The notes under the pieces: generated by a model | What the model was told of the DNA's origin: nothing | The model's database searches: none | The model's input: the letters and a program-made list of their open reading frames with translations, nothing else | Source of the DNA: Candidatus Gastranaerophilales bacterium | Lineage (GTDB): Bacteria > Cyanobacteriota > Vampirovibrionia > Gastranaerophilales > Gastranaerophilaceae | Direction of reading: 5' to 3' | Length of the DNA stretch: 64,000 nucleotides | Assembly: GCA_944325065.1 (NCBI GenBank) | Contig: CALUYS010000003.1 | Span: 1-64,000, forward strand | Shown: positions 56,012-64,000 of the stretch, piece by piece | How positions within the stretch are numbered: the stretch's first letter is position 1 | Layout of the letters: each line of letters opens with the position of its first letter | Position numbers and translations under genes: made by a program

Positions 56012-56770
56012 ATGGAAAAGAATAATATTGTATATGGTAAAAATGCTGTTATTGAGCTATTAAAAGCAAAAAAACGTAATATAAATAAAATTTTTATTGC
56101 AAAAAATTTACATTATGATAAAAAACTAAACGAAATTTTTGATTTAGCACGTGAAAATAATATCTTATATAATATAACTCCAAAAGAAAATATCGATAAA
56201 CAATTTAAAGAAACTGTTAAACATCAAGGTATAATAGCTTTTGTATCACCTATTGAATATATTAACTTTTATGATTTTATTGAAAATAATTTAGAAAAAA
56301 TTAGATTAAATAGTTTAAAATTACTTCTTTTAGATGGGATTGAGGATCCCCATAATCTTGGCTCAATTATAAGAACATGCGTTTGTGCAGGTTATAATGG
56401 CATTATTATTCCTAAGCATAAAAGTTCAAAAATTAATTATATCGTTGAAAAAGCAAGTGCAGGTGCTATAAACTATATTCCTATAATTCTTGTCAATAAC
56501 CTTGGTAATATAATAAAAGAATTAAAAAAACAAAACATATGGATAATTGCAACAAGTGTAAATTCAAAAGATAATTACTTTGACATCAATTATAAAAATA
56601 TGAATTTTGCAATTATTATGGGTTCGGAAGGTAATGGGATAAAACAATCAATATTAAATAGTGCTGATTTTAAAGTTAAAATACCTATGATTAATAATTT
56701 TAACTCGCTTAATGTATCAAATGCAGCATCGATTTTAATATATGAAACTATAAGACAACAATTTAAGTAG
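56012..56770 (+). CDS. 23S rRNA 2'-O-methyltransferase, TrmH/RlmB family
   Basis: 252 residues from ATG 56012 (an in-frame ATG at 55967 gives an unlikely extension). The N-terminal L30e-like domain is followed by the SPOUT knot: LLDGIEDPHNLGSIIRT, IIMGSEGNGI and LNVSNAASILIYE. Family members methylate G2251 of 23S rRNA. TATAAT lies 9 nt before the ATG, so the leader is very short. Precedes the sigma factor gene by 48 bp. Confidence 0.88.
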   Translation: MEKNNIVYGKNAVIELLKAKKRNINKIFIAKNLHYDKKLNEIFDLARENNILYNITPKENIDKQFKETVKHQGIIAFVSPIEYINFYDFIENNLEKIRLNSLKLLLLDGIEDPHNLGSIIRTCVCAGYNGIIIPKHKSSKINYIVEKASAGAINYIPIILVNNLGNIIKELKKQNIWIIATSVNSKDNYFDINYKNMNFAIIMGSEGNGIKQSILNSADFKVKIPMINNFNSLNVSNAASILIYETIRQQFK

Positions 56771-56795
56771 TCAAAATATTCAAATTATGTATAAT
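56768..56795 (+). promoter_or_regulatory. Promoter for the sigma factor gene
   Basis: TAGTCA (56768-56773), 16-bp spacer, TATAAT (56790-56795). It overlaps the rlmB-like 3' end. The -35 and first spacer bases are almost the same as in the rsgA promoter. Confidence 0.55.
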
Positions 56796-56818
56796 TAAAA
56801 AATATAGAGGGAATTGCT

Positions 56819-57802
56819 ATGCAAAAATTAAATAAAAACAATATTGATGATGATATTCAAGATTACGAAGAATTATCTCACAAAGAAAATGAACAAGATG
56901 ATATAGTATATCAAGTTCAAGAACCTAAAATTGCAGAAAATTTAAAAACGATAAATTCAGATGACTCAGTTAAAATATACCTTCAACAAATAGGTAAAAT
57001 TCCGCTTTTAAAAGGTGATAAAGAAATAGAAATAGCCAAAAGAATCAAAGAAAATAACGACGAAAAGTCAAAGCAAATTTTGGTTAACTCAAATCTACGT
57101 CTTGTAGTAAGTATTGCAAAAAAATATATAGGTCGTGGATTATCATTTTTAGATTTAATTCAGGAAGGGAACTTAGGATTAATAAAAGCTGCTGAACGTT
57201 TCGATTATACAAAAGGATATAAATTTTCAACTTATGCAACTTGGTGGATCCAACAAGCAATAACACGTGCTATTGCAGATAAATCAAGATTGATAAGATT
57301 GCCTGTACATATGATTGAAACACTAAATAAAATAAGAAAAACATCAACTGATTTAAGTGTAGAATTGGGAAGAATGCCAACAAAAGATGAAATAGCTTAT
57401 CGTTTAGGTATTACCGTTAGTAAATTAGGACAACTAATTTCACAAGCACAGGAAACTGTAAGTATTGAAACTCCCACTAACCAAAAAGAAGAATCAAGTA
57501 TTTTAGGTGACTTCATTGTTGATGAAGAATCTATTTCACCCGATGTTAAAGTAACTCAAGAAAATATGTTCGGAGACATTCGTAAAATTCTAAACCAGCT
57601 TAGTCCTAAAGAACGTGATGTTTTAATTATGAGATATGGGTTAAATGAAGACGGACAAAAGAAAACTTTAGAAGAAATAGGAAATCGTTATGGTGTATCT
57701 CGCGAACGTATTAGACAAATTGAGAATAGAGCTATTTCTAAATTAAAAAAACTATGTAAAAATAATAATTTTAATAAAAATTTAAAACATTATATATATT
57801 AA
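56819..57802 (+). CDS. rpoD: RNA polymerase sigma-70 factor (RpoD/SigA type)
   Basis: 327 residues. Region 1.2 ([14 protein letters not shown]), region 2 ([49 protein letters not shown]), region 3 and region 4 ([20 protein letters not shown]). The short N terminus without a large region 1.1 also fits a group-2 sigma. Primary status is inference. AGAGGG before the ATG. Downstream of it lies an IS30 relic. Confidence 0.9.
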   Translation: MQKLNKNNIDDDIQDYEELSHKENEQDDIVYQVQEPKIAENLKTINSDDSVKIYLQQIGKIPLLKGDKEIEIAKRIKENNDEKSKQILVNSNLRLVVSIAKKYIGRGLSFLDLIQEGNLGLIKAAERFDYTKGYKFSTYATWWIQQAITRAIADKSRLIRLPVHMIETLNKIRKTSTDLSVELGRMPTKDEIAYRLGITVSKLGQLISQAQETVSIETPTNQKEESSILGDFIVDEESISPDVKVTQENMFGDIRKILNQLSPKERDVLIMRYGLNEDGQKKTLEEIGNRYGVSRERIRQIENRAISKLKKLCKNNNFNKNLKHYIY

Positions 57803-57879
57803 GTTTTTATTCATAAATTTAAATGGTAATCGCACCACTATCAACTAAGAACAAGTAGAATAGCTAGAAAAAAGTATAT

Positions 57880-58274
57880 AGCAAAGATGAAACAATTTTA
57901 GAGCATTTATGTTCTAGTGAACGAAATAAAATAACACTACTTCAAGGCGAAGAAGTGTTAATAAGAAAAATATTAAAGAGTTAAAAAGAAGCCCAAATAA
58001 TATATCAAGAGAATTAAATCATCTAGAAGCCCTTTATTACAGAGGTAAATACATAGGCTCTCAAACAGACATCAGAGTAAAAAATAAATGGAAAGAATCA
58101 CATAAACGAGAAAATTCATATCTATCATTACGTTGGGAACAAGATTTTATTAAAAATAACTTAAAATATTGATATTTCACCCCAGAAATAAATTATGGTA
58201 TTTATTATTAAGACGTTTAAATAGAGGAGATATCGATTTAAGCATCGAAGAAGCAAATAATCAAGCTGTTTGAT
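57880..58274 (+). pseudogene. IS30-family transposase remnant
   Basis: Two frames carry IS30 signature text: one reads LEHLCSSERNKITLLQ, the next (from 57973) IKELKRSPNNISRELNHLEA then YYRGKYIGSQTDIRVKNKWK, which is the HTH and following region; a third piece reads LLLRRLNRGDIDLSIEEA. Stops and shifts separate them, and the DDE part after 58274 is not seen. IS ends could not be placed with confidence. The full stretch 57803-58642 has no intact gene; the last 370 bp are AT-rich with no other feature recognised. Confidence 0.75.
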
Positions 58275-58642
58275 GTTTATGGTTGATAGATTTCGCCTGT
58301 AAAACTATTACTAAAAAAACGGTATCAAATGCGTTTAACGTCACGTCTAATTCAATAATTAGTGCAGCTAAACCATGTCAAAATACAATTAAATGTAAAT
58401 AACTTATAATAATAGGTGCAAGTTTTTTAAACTTGAAAAAAAAACGGCGTATGTTGAAAATTAGATTAACAATAGCCCAATTAAGCTTCCTAATGATATT
58501 TCATATTAACAAGTTTTTAACTTCATCGTGTTGCGATTGATTCTTGAATTCACCTATTTATATTTGTTAACTTTTCTTAAAAATATTTAACTTTATTATT
58601 ATTGAGTTAAAATTATCTTGTATATACTATAGGAATATTTAC

Positions 58643-60367
58643 GTGAAAAAAAAGTTTATTTTATTATTAATTGCTATTATATTAAATTTATTTATATGTA
58701 ATTTTGCCAATGCATATAATACAAACAAATTAATTCGTGTTGGGATTTCATCAAATGATTTCTCAAAACTTTTATATAATGAAACAAATATTACTTCAAA
58801 TACTCAATTTTATGTTTTAGATAAAGAAAATAATCAAAAAGTTATTAGTTTAAAAAGTAATGAAAACTTAAATATTAAATATGATAATGGGAAATATATA
58901 TTGTCAACAAATGAAAAAAATACAGAATGTTTAAGTTCTTTACTTGAAGTAAAAGCACAAGATGCCGATGGATATTTACAAATTATTGGACTAAAACGTG
59001 CAGGAATAGATGTTTTATATGATGGTACAATAGAACTTATTGCAAATAAGACTCAAAAGAATAAGTTTGCGATTGTAAATGTTGTGTCTTTGGAAAACTA
59101 TTTAAAAAGTGTTGTTCCAAATGAAATGCCTGTTAGATTTGGGCTTGAAGCTTTAAAAGCTCAAAGTGTTGCAGCTCGGAATTATGTCTTAAAACCTCGT
59201 GAAAAATTTTATAAAGAATTTGATGTTTGTGACTCGACTGCTTCTCAGGTTTATTATGGAATGTCAAGTCGTAAACCACTTTCTAATCAGGCTGTTGATG
59301 AAACTAAAGGTATTGTTGCTTTATATAAAGATGAGCTTATACTGGCTTTATATTGTTCAACCATTGGTGGATATAGTGAAAGCTATAAAAATGCATTTTC
59401 TATTAATAAACCTAAAATTAAATTCCCTTCTTTTGATATTCCATATTTAAAAGCAAAGCCTGATAATGAAAATATACAAAAATTGGAAACAGAAGGACTT
59501 GCAACTTGGTTTTATACTAATAAAATTGATTCCTATGATGTTGATTCTCCTTATTATCGTTGGGAAACAACTTGGACTCACAATGAACTTGAGGATATAC
59601 TTAAAAAAAGAATTTTACAAAATATTAATTCAGGTTTTATTCACCCTAAAGTTGAGAAAAATTTTGATTTTGGAAAATTAAAAGATATAAAAGTACTTGA
59701 ACGTGGTGAAAGTGGTAAAATAATAAGTATGAATATTGTTTTTGACAATATAACATTCAATGTTAAAAAAGAGCTTATTATTCGCAAATTATTTATTAAA
59801 AATAATAAAATGTTAAAAAGTGCAAATTGCGTATTTCAATTTATTTATAATAAAGAAAACTTAATTGAAAATAACATAAAAAATACTTTCTATCAGTTTG
59901 AAAAAGATGAGTTTGGAAGTAATTTGCCTCTTTATTTTGATGAAGTTAAAGCAATAGGTGGTGGTTTTGGGCATGGTGTTGGTTTAAGTCAATTTGGTGC
60001 AGCCAATATGGCAAAAAATGGTTATAATTTTGAACAAATTTTAAAACATTATTATTCTAATATTAATTTAGCTACTCAACCATCTATTTTAAATTATAAT
60101 GATAATGAATATTTAACTTCGTTTTTTACAAAAAATAAGTGTGCATTTATTGTTTTTGAAAATAATTTATCATTTGCTAAAATTAAAGCTGAGGTTAATA
60201 ATCATATAATTGAAATTAATTTAAATCCTACCATAATAAAACATAAGGAAGACATTTCAAAATATATTAAGAAAGGTGAAAATAATATCAAATTAATCTT
60301 AAATGCAGATGATAAAAATTTTAATAAAGTTAATATAAAAACTTTTGTCGAATTTAATTGTGATTAA
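58643..60367 (+). CDS. SpoIID/LytB-domain secreted protein
   Basis: 574 residues, GTG start with AGGA upstream. Signal peptide (KKKFILLLIAIILNLFICNF then ANAY). The SpoIID core is near residues 150-210 (VVPNEMPVRFGLEALKAQSV, AARNYVL) and 430-450 (GGGFGHGVGLSQFGA). In sporulators this lytic transglycosylase degrades peptidoglycan for engulfment; homologues occur in non-sporulating bacteria, including cyanobacteria. No other sporulation gene is here. murJ starts 7 bp downstream, so envelope work is the likely role. Confidence 0.88.
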   Translation: MKKKFILLLIAIILNLFICNFANAYNTNKLIRVGISSNDFSKLLYNETNITSNTQFYVLDKENNQKVISLKSNENLNIKYDNGKYILSTNEKNTECLSSLLEVKAQDADGYLQIIGLKRAGIDVLYDGTIELIANKTQKNKFAIVNVVSLENYLKSVVPNEMPVRFGLEALKAQSVAARNYVLKPREKFYKEFDVCDSTASQVYYGMSSRKPLSNQAVDETKGIVALYKDELILALYCSTIGGYSESYKNAFSINKPKIKFPSFDIPYLKAKPDNENIQKLETEGLATWFYTNKIDSYDVDSPYYRWETTWTHNELEDILKKRILQNINSGFIHPKVEKNFDFGKLKDIKVLERGESGKIISMNIVFDNITFNVKKELIIRKLFIKNNKMLKSANCVFQFIYNKENLIENNIKNTFYQFEKDEFGSNLPLYFDEVKAIGGGFGHGVGLSQFGAANMAKNGYNFEQILKHYYSNINLATQPSILNYNDNEYLTSFFTKNKCAFIVFENNLSFAKIKAEVNNHIIEINLNPTIIKHKEDISKYIKKGENNIKLILNADDKNFNKVNIKTFVEFNCD

Positions 60368-60374
60368 AAAATAT

Positions 60375-61967
60375 ATGAATACAAGTAAATTAATGCAAAT
60401 CGAAGAAAATAATAGAAAAAATATAAGTTTATTAAAAGCGGCATGGTTAATTGCTTTGGTAATTATAATCAGCAAAGTTATAGGTTTTTTTCGTGATGTT
60501 GTAATTGCCAAATATTATGGTGTTGGTTTAGTTTCGGATGCTTATTTTTATGCTTATCAAATACCATCATTAATGTTGATTCTTTTTGGTGGAGTCGGTG
60601 GACCTTTTCACAGTGCAATTGTTAGTGTGTTTAGTAAAATAGTTACAATTGACAAAGAAACACCTAAATTTGCCATAAATCTTTTTAATACTTTTGTTAA
60701 CTCAACATTTTTAGTATGTTTTGTTTTGACATTGCTTGTATTTTTATTTTCAGACGTTATATGTCAAATTATTATCTCAGGCGGTAATCCAGAATTAATC
60801 TCACTAGCTTCAACCCATTTAAAGATAATGTCCCCAATACTTGTTATAGGTGGTTTAATTGGCATATATTATGGTATTTTGGTTACTTATAACGAGTTTT
60901 TAATACCAAACATTTCCCCAATGCTTGTAAGTTTTGTAATCATTTTGACTGTTTCTATTGCAAAAAATGACTCTTTAGGTTATGCATTGGCTTTTGCAAC
61001 AACAATGGGTGCATTGGTTCAATTTATATTTCAGTTGCCAAAAGTATTAAAATTGGGTTATAAATATAAACCTACATTAAGTTGCATAAAAAATAAAAAA
61101 TATAAAAATATACTCGAACTTTTATTTCCTTCAATCTTAAGTAGTACTGTTGGGCAAATATATATCTATGTTGACATGTTTTTTGCTTCCCAACTTGAAA
61201 CAGGAGCTTGGACAGCTATTGGTTATGCAAATCGTGTGTTTCAATTTCCTGTTGGTATTTTAGTAACAGCTTTTTTAGTTCCTCTATTTCCTCTTTTTTC
61301 TAAACTTGTTGCTCAAAATGATTTTAACGGCATTCGATATTATTTTAATAAAGGTATAGGACTACTTAATTTTGCCGCCTTTCCTATTTTAATTGGAATA
61401 TTGTTGTTTTCACATGATGCTATTGTCATTTTATTCCAAAGAGGGCAATTTGATTCAAACGCAACAAAAATGGTTACAATGGCGTTAATATTTTTATCTG
61501 TCTCAATTATTCCATATATTTTTCGTGATTCTTTGACAAGAGTATATTTTGCATTTAATGATTCTAAAACTCCTTTTTATGTTGCTTTATCCTCTGTTAT
61601 AACTAAGATTTTTTTGAATTTTATATTTGTAAAACCTCTTGGTATTGGAGGTATAACTTTATCAACATCTTTTGTTACTCTAATTAACGGATTGCTTTTA
61701 GGATTATTTATTAGAAAAAAAATCAAAATGGATTTTAATATTTATATAAAAGAATTTTTAATAATGTCAATAAGTGCTTTATTTGCTTTTTTAGTTGGCG
61801 TTGTTTTGTATAAATATATTATTGTATCAGGTTTAATAGGGGTAATTATAAAAGATACTTTAATATTTTTAATTATAACAATTATATATGCCATCTTAAC
61901 TTGTTTATTTAAATTAAGTTATGCAAAAGAATTGTTTTTAAAAATAAAATATAGGATGATAAAATAA
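60375..61967 (+). CDS. murJ: Lipid II flippase MurJ (MviN)
   Basis: 530 residues from ATG 60375, 7 bp after the SpoIID stop (other in-frame starts at 60345 and 60393; none has a Shine-Dalgarno). Around 14 membrane helices. Family parts: SKVIGFFRDVVIAKYYGVG, GGPFHSAIVSVF, and RANRVFQFPVGI-like NRVFQFPVGILV. It moves lipid II across the inner membrane. Co-transcribed with SpoIID and tsaC is likely. Confidence 0.93.
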   Translation: MNTSKLMQIEENNRKNISLLKAAWLIALVIIISKVIGFFRDVVIAKYYGVGLVSDAYFYAYQIPSLMLILFGGVGGPFHSAIVSVFSKIVTIDKETPKFAINLFNTFVNSTFLVCFVLTLLVFLFSDVICQIIISGGNPELISLASTHLKIMSPILVIGGLIGIYYGILVTYNEFLIPNISPMLVSFVIILTVSIAKNDSLGYALAFATTMGALVQFIFQLPKVLKLGYKYKPTLSCIKNKKYKNILELLFPSILSSTVGQIYIYVDMFFASQLETGAWTAIGYANRVFQFPVGILVTAFLVPLFPLFSKLVAQNDFNGIRYYFNKGIGLLNFAAFPILIGILLFSHDAIVILFQRGQFDSNATKMVTMALIFLSVSIIPYIFRDSLTRVYFAFNDSKTPFYVALSSVITKIFLNFIFVKPLGIGGITLSTSFVTLINGLLLGLFIRKKIKMDFNIYIKEFLIMSISALFAFLVGVVLYKYIIVSGLIGVIIKDTLIFLIITIIYAILTCLFKLSYAKELFLKIKYRMIK

Positions 61968-61971
61968 ATTT

Positions 61972-62568
61972 ATGCAAATATTTGAAGACAAAAATTTTAT
62001 TAACAATATAAATAATACTTTAAAAAAAGGCGGTATTATAGCTTTTGTAACCGATACTGTTTGGGGCATAGGCTGTTTGCCCAATAATGAAAAAGCAGTT
62101 AAAAAAATATATCAAATAAAACATCGTGAAATAAAAAAACCTTTAATACTTATGTCAAATAAATTCAATTATTTAAAAAAATACATTGAGAATAACAGTC
62201 AAGAAATGATGAATAATCTGGTTAAAAAATATTTTCCTGGTGCTTTAACAATTGTAAGTAAAAAATCAAATTTAACACCGGTATTCTTAACTTCAAATAT
62301 GTCTACAATTGGGATTCGTGTGCCTGATAATATTATTTTTCAAAAAATTTGTAACATAATTGATGGACATGTTCTTGCAACTACAAGTGCTAATATTTCA
62401 GGTAATCCAAGTGGTAAATCTTTTCAGGATGTGAATAATGAACTTGGCGATAAAGTTGATTATATTTTTGAAGATTATGGATTTAAAGCAAAAGGACTCG
62501 AATCAACAGTTATAAAAATTGAAAATAATAAGATTGATATTTTACGTCAAGGTGCTATTTTTTTATGA
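61972..62568 (+). CDS. tsaC: Threonylcarbamoyl-AMP synthase (TsaC/YrdC)
   Basis: 198 residues. YrdC domain: GGIIAFVTDTVWGIGCLPNN, KHREIKKPLILM, GALTIV, GIRVPD and SANISGNPSG. Makes threonylcarbamoyl-AMP for the t6A modification of tRNA. TsaB, TsaD and TsaE are not in the window. Starts 4 bp after murJ. Confidence 0.92.
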   Translation: MQIFEDKNFINNINNTLKKGGIIAFVTDTVWGIGCLPNNEKAVKKIYQIKHREIKKPLILMSNKFNYLKKYIENNSQEMMNNLVKKYFPGALTIVSKKSNLTPVFLTSNMSTIGIRVPDNIIFQKICNIIDGHVLATTSANISGNPSGKSFQDVNNELGDKVDYIFEDYGFKAKGLESTVIKIENNKIDILRQGAIFL

Positions 62569-62573
62569 TTTTA

Positions 62574-62602
62574 TAGTCAAAATATTTAAAATATTGTAAA
62601 AT
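62574..62602 (+). promoter_or_regulatory. Promoter for rsgA, leaderless arrangement
   Basis: TAGTCA (62574-62579), 17-bp spacer, TG-TAAAAT (TAAAAT 62597-62602), then exactly 6 nt and ATG 62609. The 6-nt spacing equals that at obgE. No Shine-Dalgarno. Confidence 0.55.
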
Positions 62603-62608
62603 TATTAA

Positions 62609-63643
62609 ATGGAAAAAGGTAAAGTTTTTAAAATACACTCAGATTTTTATTATATAGATTCAAATGCTAATATTTTTGAATGCAAGTTAAAAGAAGTTAT
62701 AAAAAAACAAAAACAAAATGTATTAGTTGGTGATAATGTATTTTTTAAAAAAATAAGTCAAACTAATAACCAAGGTATAATATATAAAGTTGCTGATAGA
62801 ATAAATGAACTAACACGTCCAAAAGTTTCAAATATTAACCAAGCAATGCTTGTTATTGCGTTAAAAGAACCAAATTTAAGTCATATTCAAATTAATCGTT
62901 TTTTGTGTTTTTTTGAATATAGTAAAATAAAACCATTGATCTGTTTTAATAAATCTGATTTATGTGAAGAAAATGAAATAGAAAAAAATGTAAATATTTA
63001 TAAAAATATAGGATATGAAACAATTATTACAAGTATTAAAACTGGTGAAGGCTTTTGTGAATTAAAAAATAAATTAATAAATAAAACAACCGTATTATCT
63101 GGTGTTTCAGGTGTAGGTAAATCATCAATAATTAATAAATTAAATAGCCAATTAATGTTAAAAACAAACAAAGTTAGCAAAAAAAATGACAAAGGAACAC
63201 ACACTACGCGGCACTTGCAAATGTATAATTTAAATTTCGAAAATTCTAATGAAACTTTTATAATTGATACACCTGGATTTTCATATTTGAGTTTTGATTT
63301 TATTTTGCCAAATGAACTTGATTCTTTATTTATTGAATTTAATCAATACAAAAAAATGTGTAAGTATAACAATTGTACTCATACTAATGAACAATATTGT
63401 AATATAATAAATAATGTAGGATGTAATATTGAAGTTTCACGCTATGAAAGTTATTTAAGTTTTTTAAATGAAGCTAAAAAATATAAAGATAAATTAACAT
63501 ATAGTGGAAATAAAGTTGAATTAAATTATAAAACAAATCAGCAAAAAACATATGTCAAAATAAGTGAAAAAAAACGTATAGATTCAAGACGATTGCAAAA
63601 ACAAAAGATAAAAAATAAAATAGAGGAAGAAAATGAAATTTGA
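62609..63643 (+). CDS. rsgA: Ribosome small subunit-dependent GTPase RsgA
   Basis: 344 residues. OB fold (about 1-75), circularly permuted GTPase with G4 (CFNKSD) before G1 (GVSGVGKSS) and DTPGF, then a zinc domain ([14 protein letters not shown]). A Lys-rich tail follows. Assists 30S maturation. Its 3' end overlaps the polyprenyl synthase start by 11 bp. Confidence 0.95.
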   Translation: MEKGKVFKIHSDFYYIDSNANIFECKLKEVIKKQKQNVLVGDNVFFKKISQTNNQGIIYKVADRINELTRPKVSNINQAMLVIALKEPNLSHIQINRFLCFFEYSKIKPLICFNKSDLCEENEIEKNVNIYKNIGYETIITSIKTGEGFCELKNKLINKTTVLSGVSGVGKSSIINKLNSQLMLKTNKVSKKNDKGTHTTRHLQMYNLNFENSNETFIIDTPGFSYLSFDFILPNELDSLFIEFNQYKKMCKYNNCTHTNEQYCNIINNVGCNIEVSRYESYLSFLNEAKKYKDKLTYSGNKVELNYKTNQQKTYVKISEKKRIDSRRLQKQKIKNKIEEENEI

Positions 63644-64000
63644 AGATTATAAAAAAATAATTGAAAAAAAACTTGACGAATATTTAGAAATAAAATATCC
63701 AGAAAAAATTTACAAATCAATGCGATATTCAGTTTTAAATGGTGGTAAACGTTTAAGACCTATAATGTTACTTGAAACTATAAAAATGATAACAGGTGAT
63801 TATGTTATAGGTTTACCTTCTGCTTGTGCAATAGAAATGCTGCATTGTCAAAGTTTAATACATGATGATTTGCCTTGTATGGATAATGATGATTACAGAC
63901 GAGGAAAATTGACAAATCACAAAGTATATGGAGAATCAACTGCAATATTGGCAGGAGATGCTTTATTATCATTTGCACCTCAAATAATTATTAATTATTC
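63633..64000 (+). CDS. ispA: Polyprenyl diphosphate synthase, 5' part (partial)
   Basis: 122 residues before the window ends. The chain has LNGGKRLRP (substrate lysine/arginine region) and the first Asp-rich motif DDLPCMDND at 78-86, as in farnesyl/geranyl synthases of the IspA type. Makes allylic isoprenoid diphosphates. AGAGGAAG precedes ATG 63633. The end is cut by the window, so chain-length class is provisional. Confidence 0.9.
   Translation, partial: MKFEDYKKIIEKKLDEYLEIKYPEKIYKSMRYSVLNGGKRLRPIMLLETIKMITGDYVIGLPSACAIEMLHCQSLIHDDLPCMDNDDYRRGKLTNHKVYGESTAILAGDALLSFAPQIIINY

Noticed and set aside
58419-58450. CAAGTTT-TTT-AAACTTG hairpin followed by A run, considered as a terminator
   Set aside because: The run after the stem is A, not T, on plus, and on minus the T run precedes the hairpin, so orientation is wrong.

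Overview
The window reads as a strongly AT-rich, gene-dense bacterial chromosome segment. One GC-rich island of about 900 bp sits at its left edge. The organism is most likely an anaerobic, Gram-negative-type (diderm) bacterium. Evidence for this: a CMP-Kdo synthetase (KdsB), an AsmA-like envelope protein, type IV pilus assembly proteins, a flagellar-type export gate, a reverse rubrerythrin and a GH57 glucan enzyme. The small type-IV-pilin-like protein, with its GFTLAEVLITLVIIG leader, and the overall gene mix resemble gut Gastranaerophilales ('Melainabacteria', non-photosynthetic relatives of cyanobacteria). That taxonomic placement is inference and was not tested by a search.

Layout. 1-900: the 3' end of a large alanine-rich repeat protein with GCC/GAC/ATC codons, ending at a clear terminator. 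950-1300: two tiny minus-strand ORFs, one broken by a stop codon. 1459-7420: a P-loop kinase, a DUF2130 coiled-coil protein and a 1249-aa AsmA-like protein, the last preceded by a perfect 16-bp-arm inverted repeat. 7541-9390: a decayed HD-GYP gene, reverse rubrerythrin with a PerR-like palindrome, and RNase P RNA. 9410-21163: a continuous minus-strand run, probably one long operon or a few overlapping ones (trpB, tyrS, cysK, phosphoesterase, YhaM-like nuclease, secreted protein, CinA-like, two M16 peptidases, PilZ, TPR, thioesterase). 21264-28480: leuD and a HAD hydrolase on plus; the rest on minus (DUF2582, GH57, DUF1858, bifunctional nuclease, CHASE2-GGDEF cyclase, two small unknown proteins).

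28823-34984: flagellar/type III export gate fliP-fliQ-fliR-flhB, then a HAD-like gene with a possible -1 frameshift site, then flhA. 35079-39125: ilvB-ilvH-tlyA and an unknown protein. 39184-43086: pyruvate kinase, a stand-alone LuxR-type HTH, and a dipeptide-type permease pair. 43378-47769: a pilin-like protein and accD-accA-prmA-kdsB. 47936-51311: obgE and ftsH. 51469-55873: two tandem zinc dehydrogenases, then PilO-like and a fused PilM-PilN. 56012-64000: rlmB, the major-type sigma factor, an IS30 transposase relic, SpoIID, murJ, tsaC, rsgA and the start of a polyprenyl synthase gene.

Functional threads. Envelope biogenesis is heavily represented (AsmA, SpoIID, MurJ, KdsB, AccAD, FtsH). 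Cyclic-di-GMP signalling shows a synthase and a PilZ effector, while the only HD-GYP candidate is dead. Several genes (flhA, dppB-like, obgE, rsgA) have a -10 box 6-8 nt before the ATG and no Shine-Dalgarno, suggesting leaderless mRNAs. The best candidate for something undescribed is the GC-rich 630-bp-repeat protein at the left edge. The frameshift-tailed HAD gene inside the export-gate cluster comes next. No CRISPR array, tRNA, intact transposon or recognisable defence system was seen.
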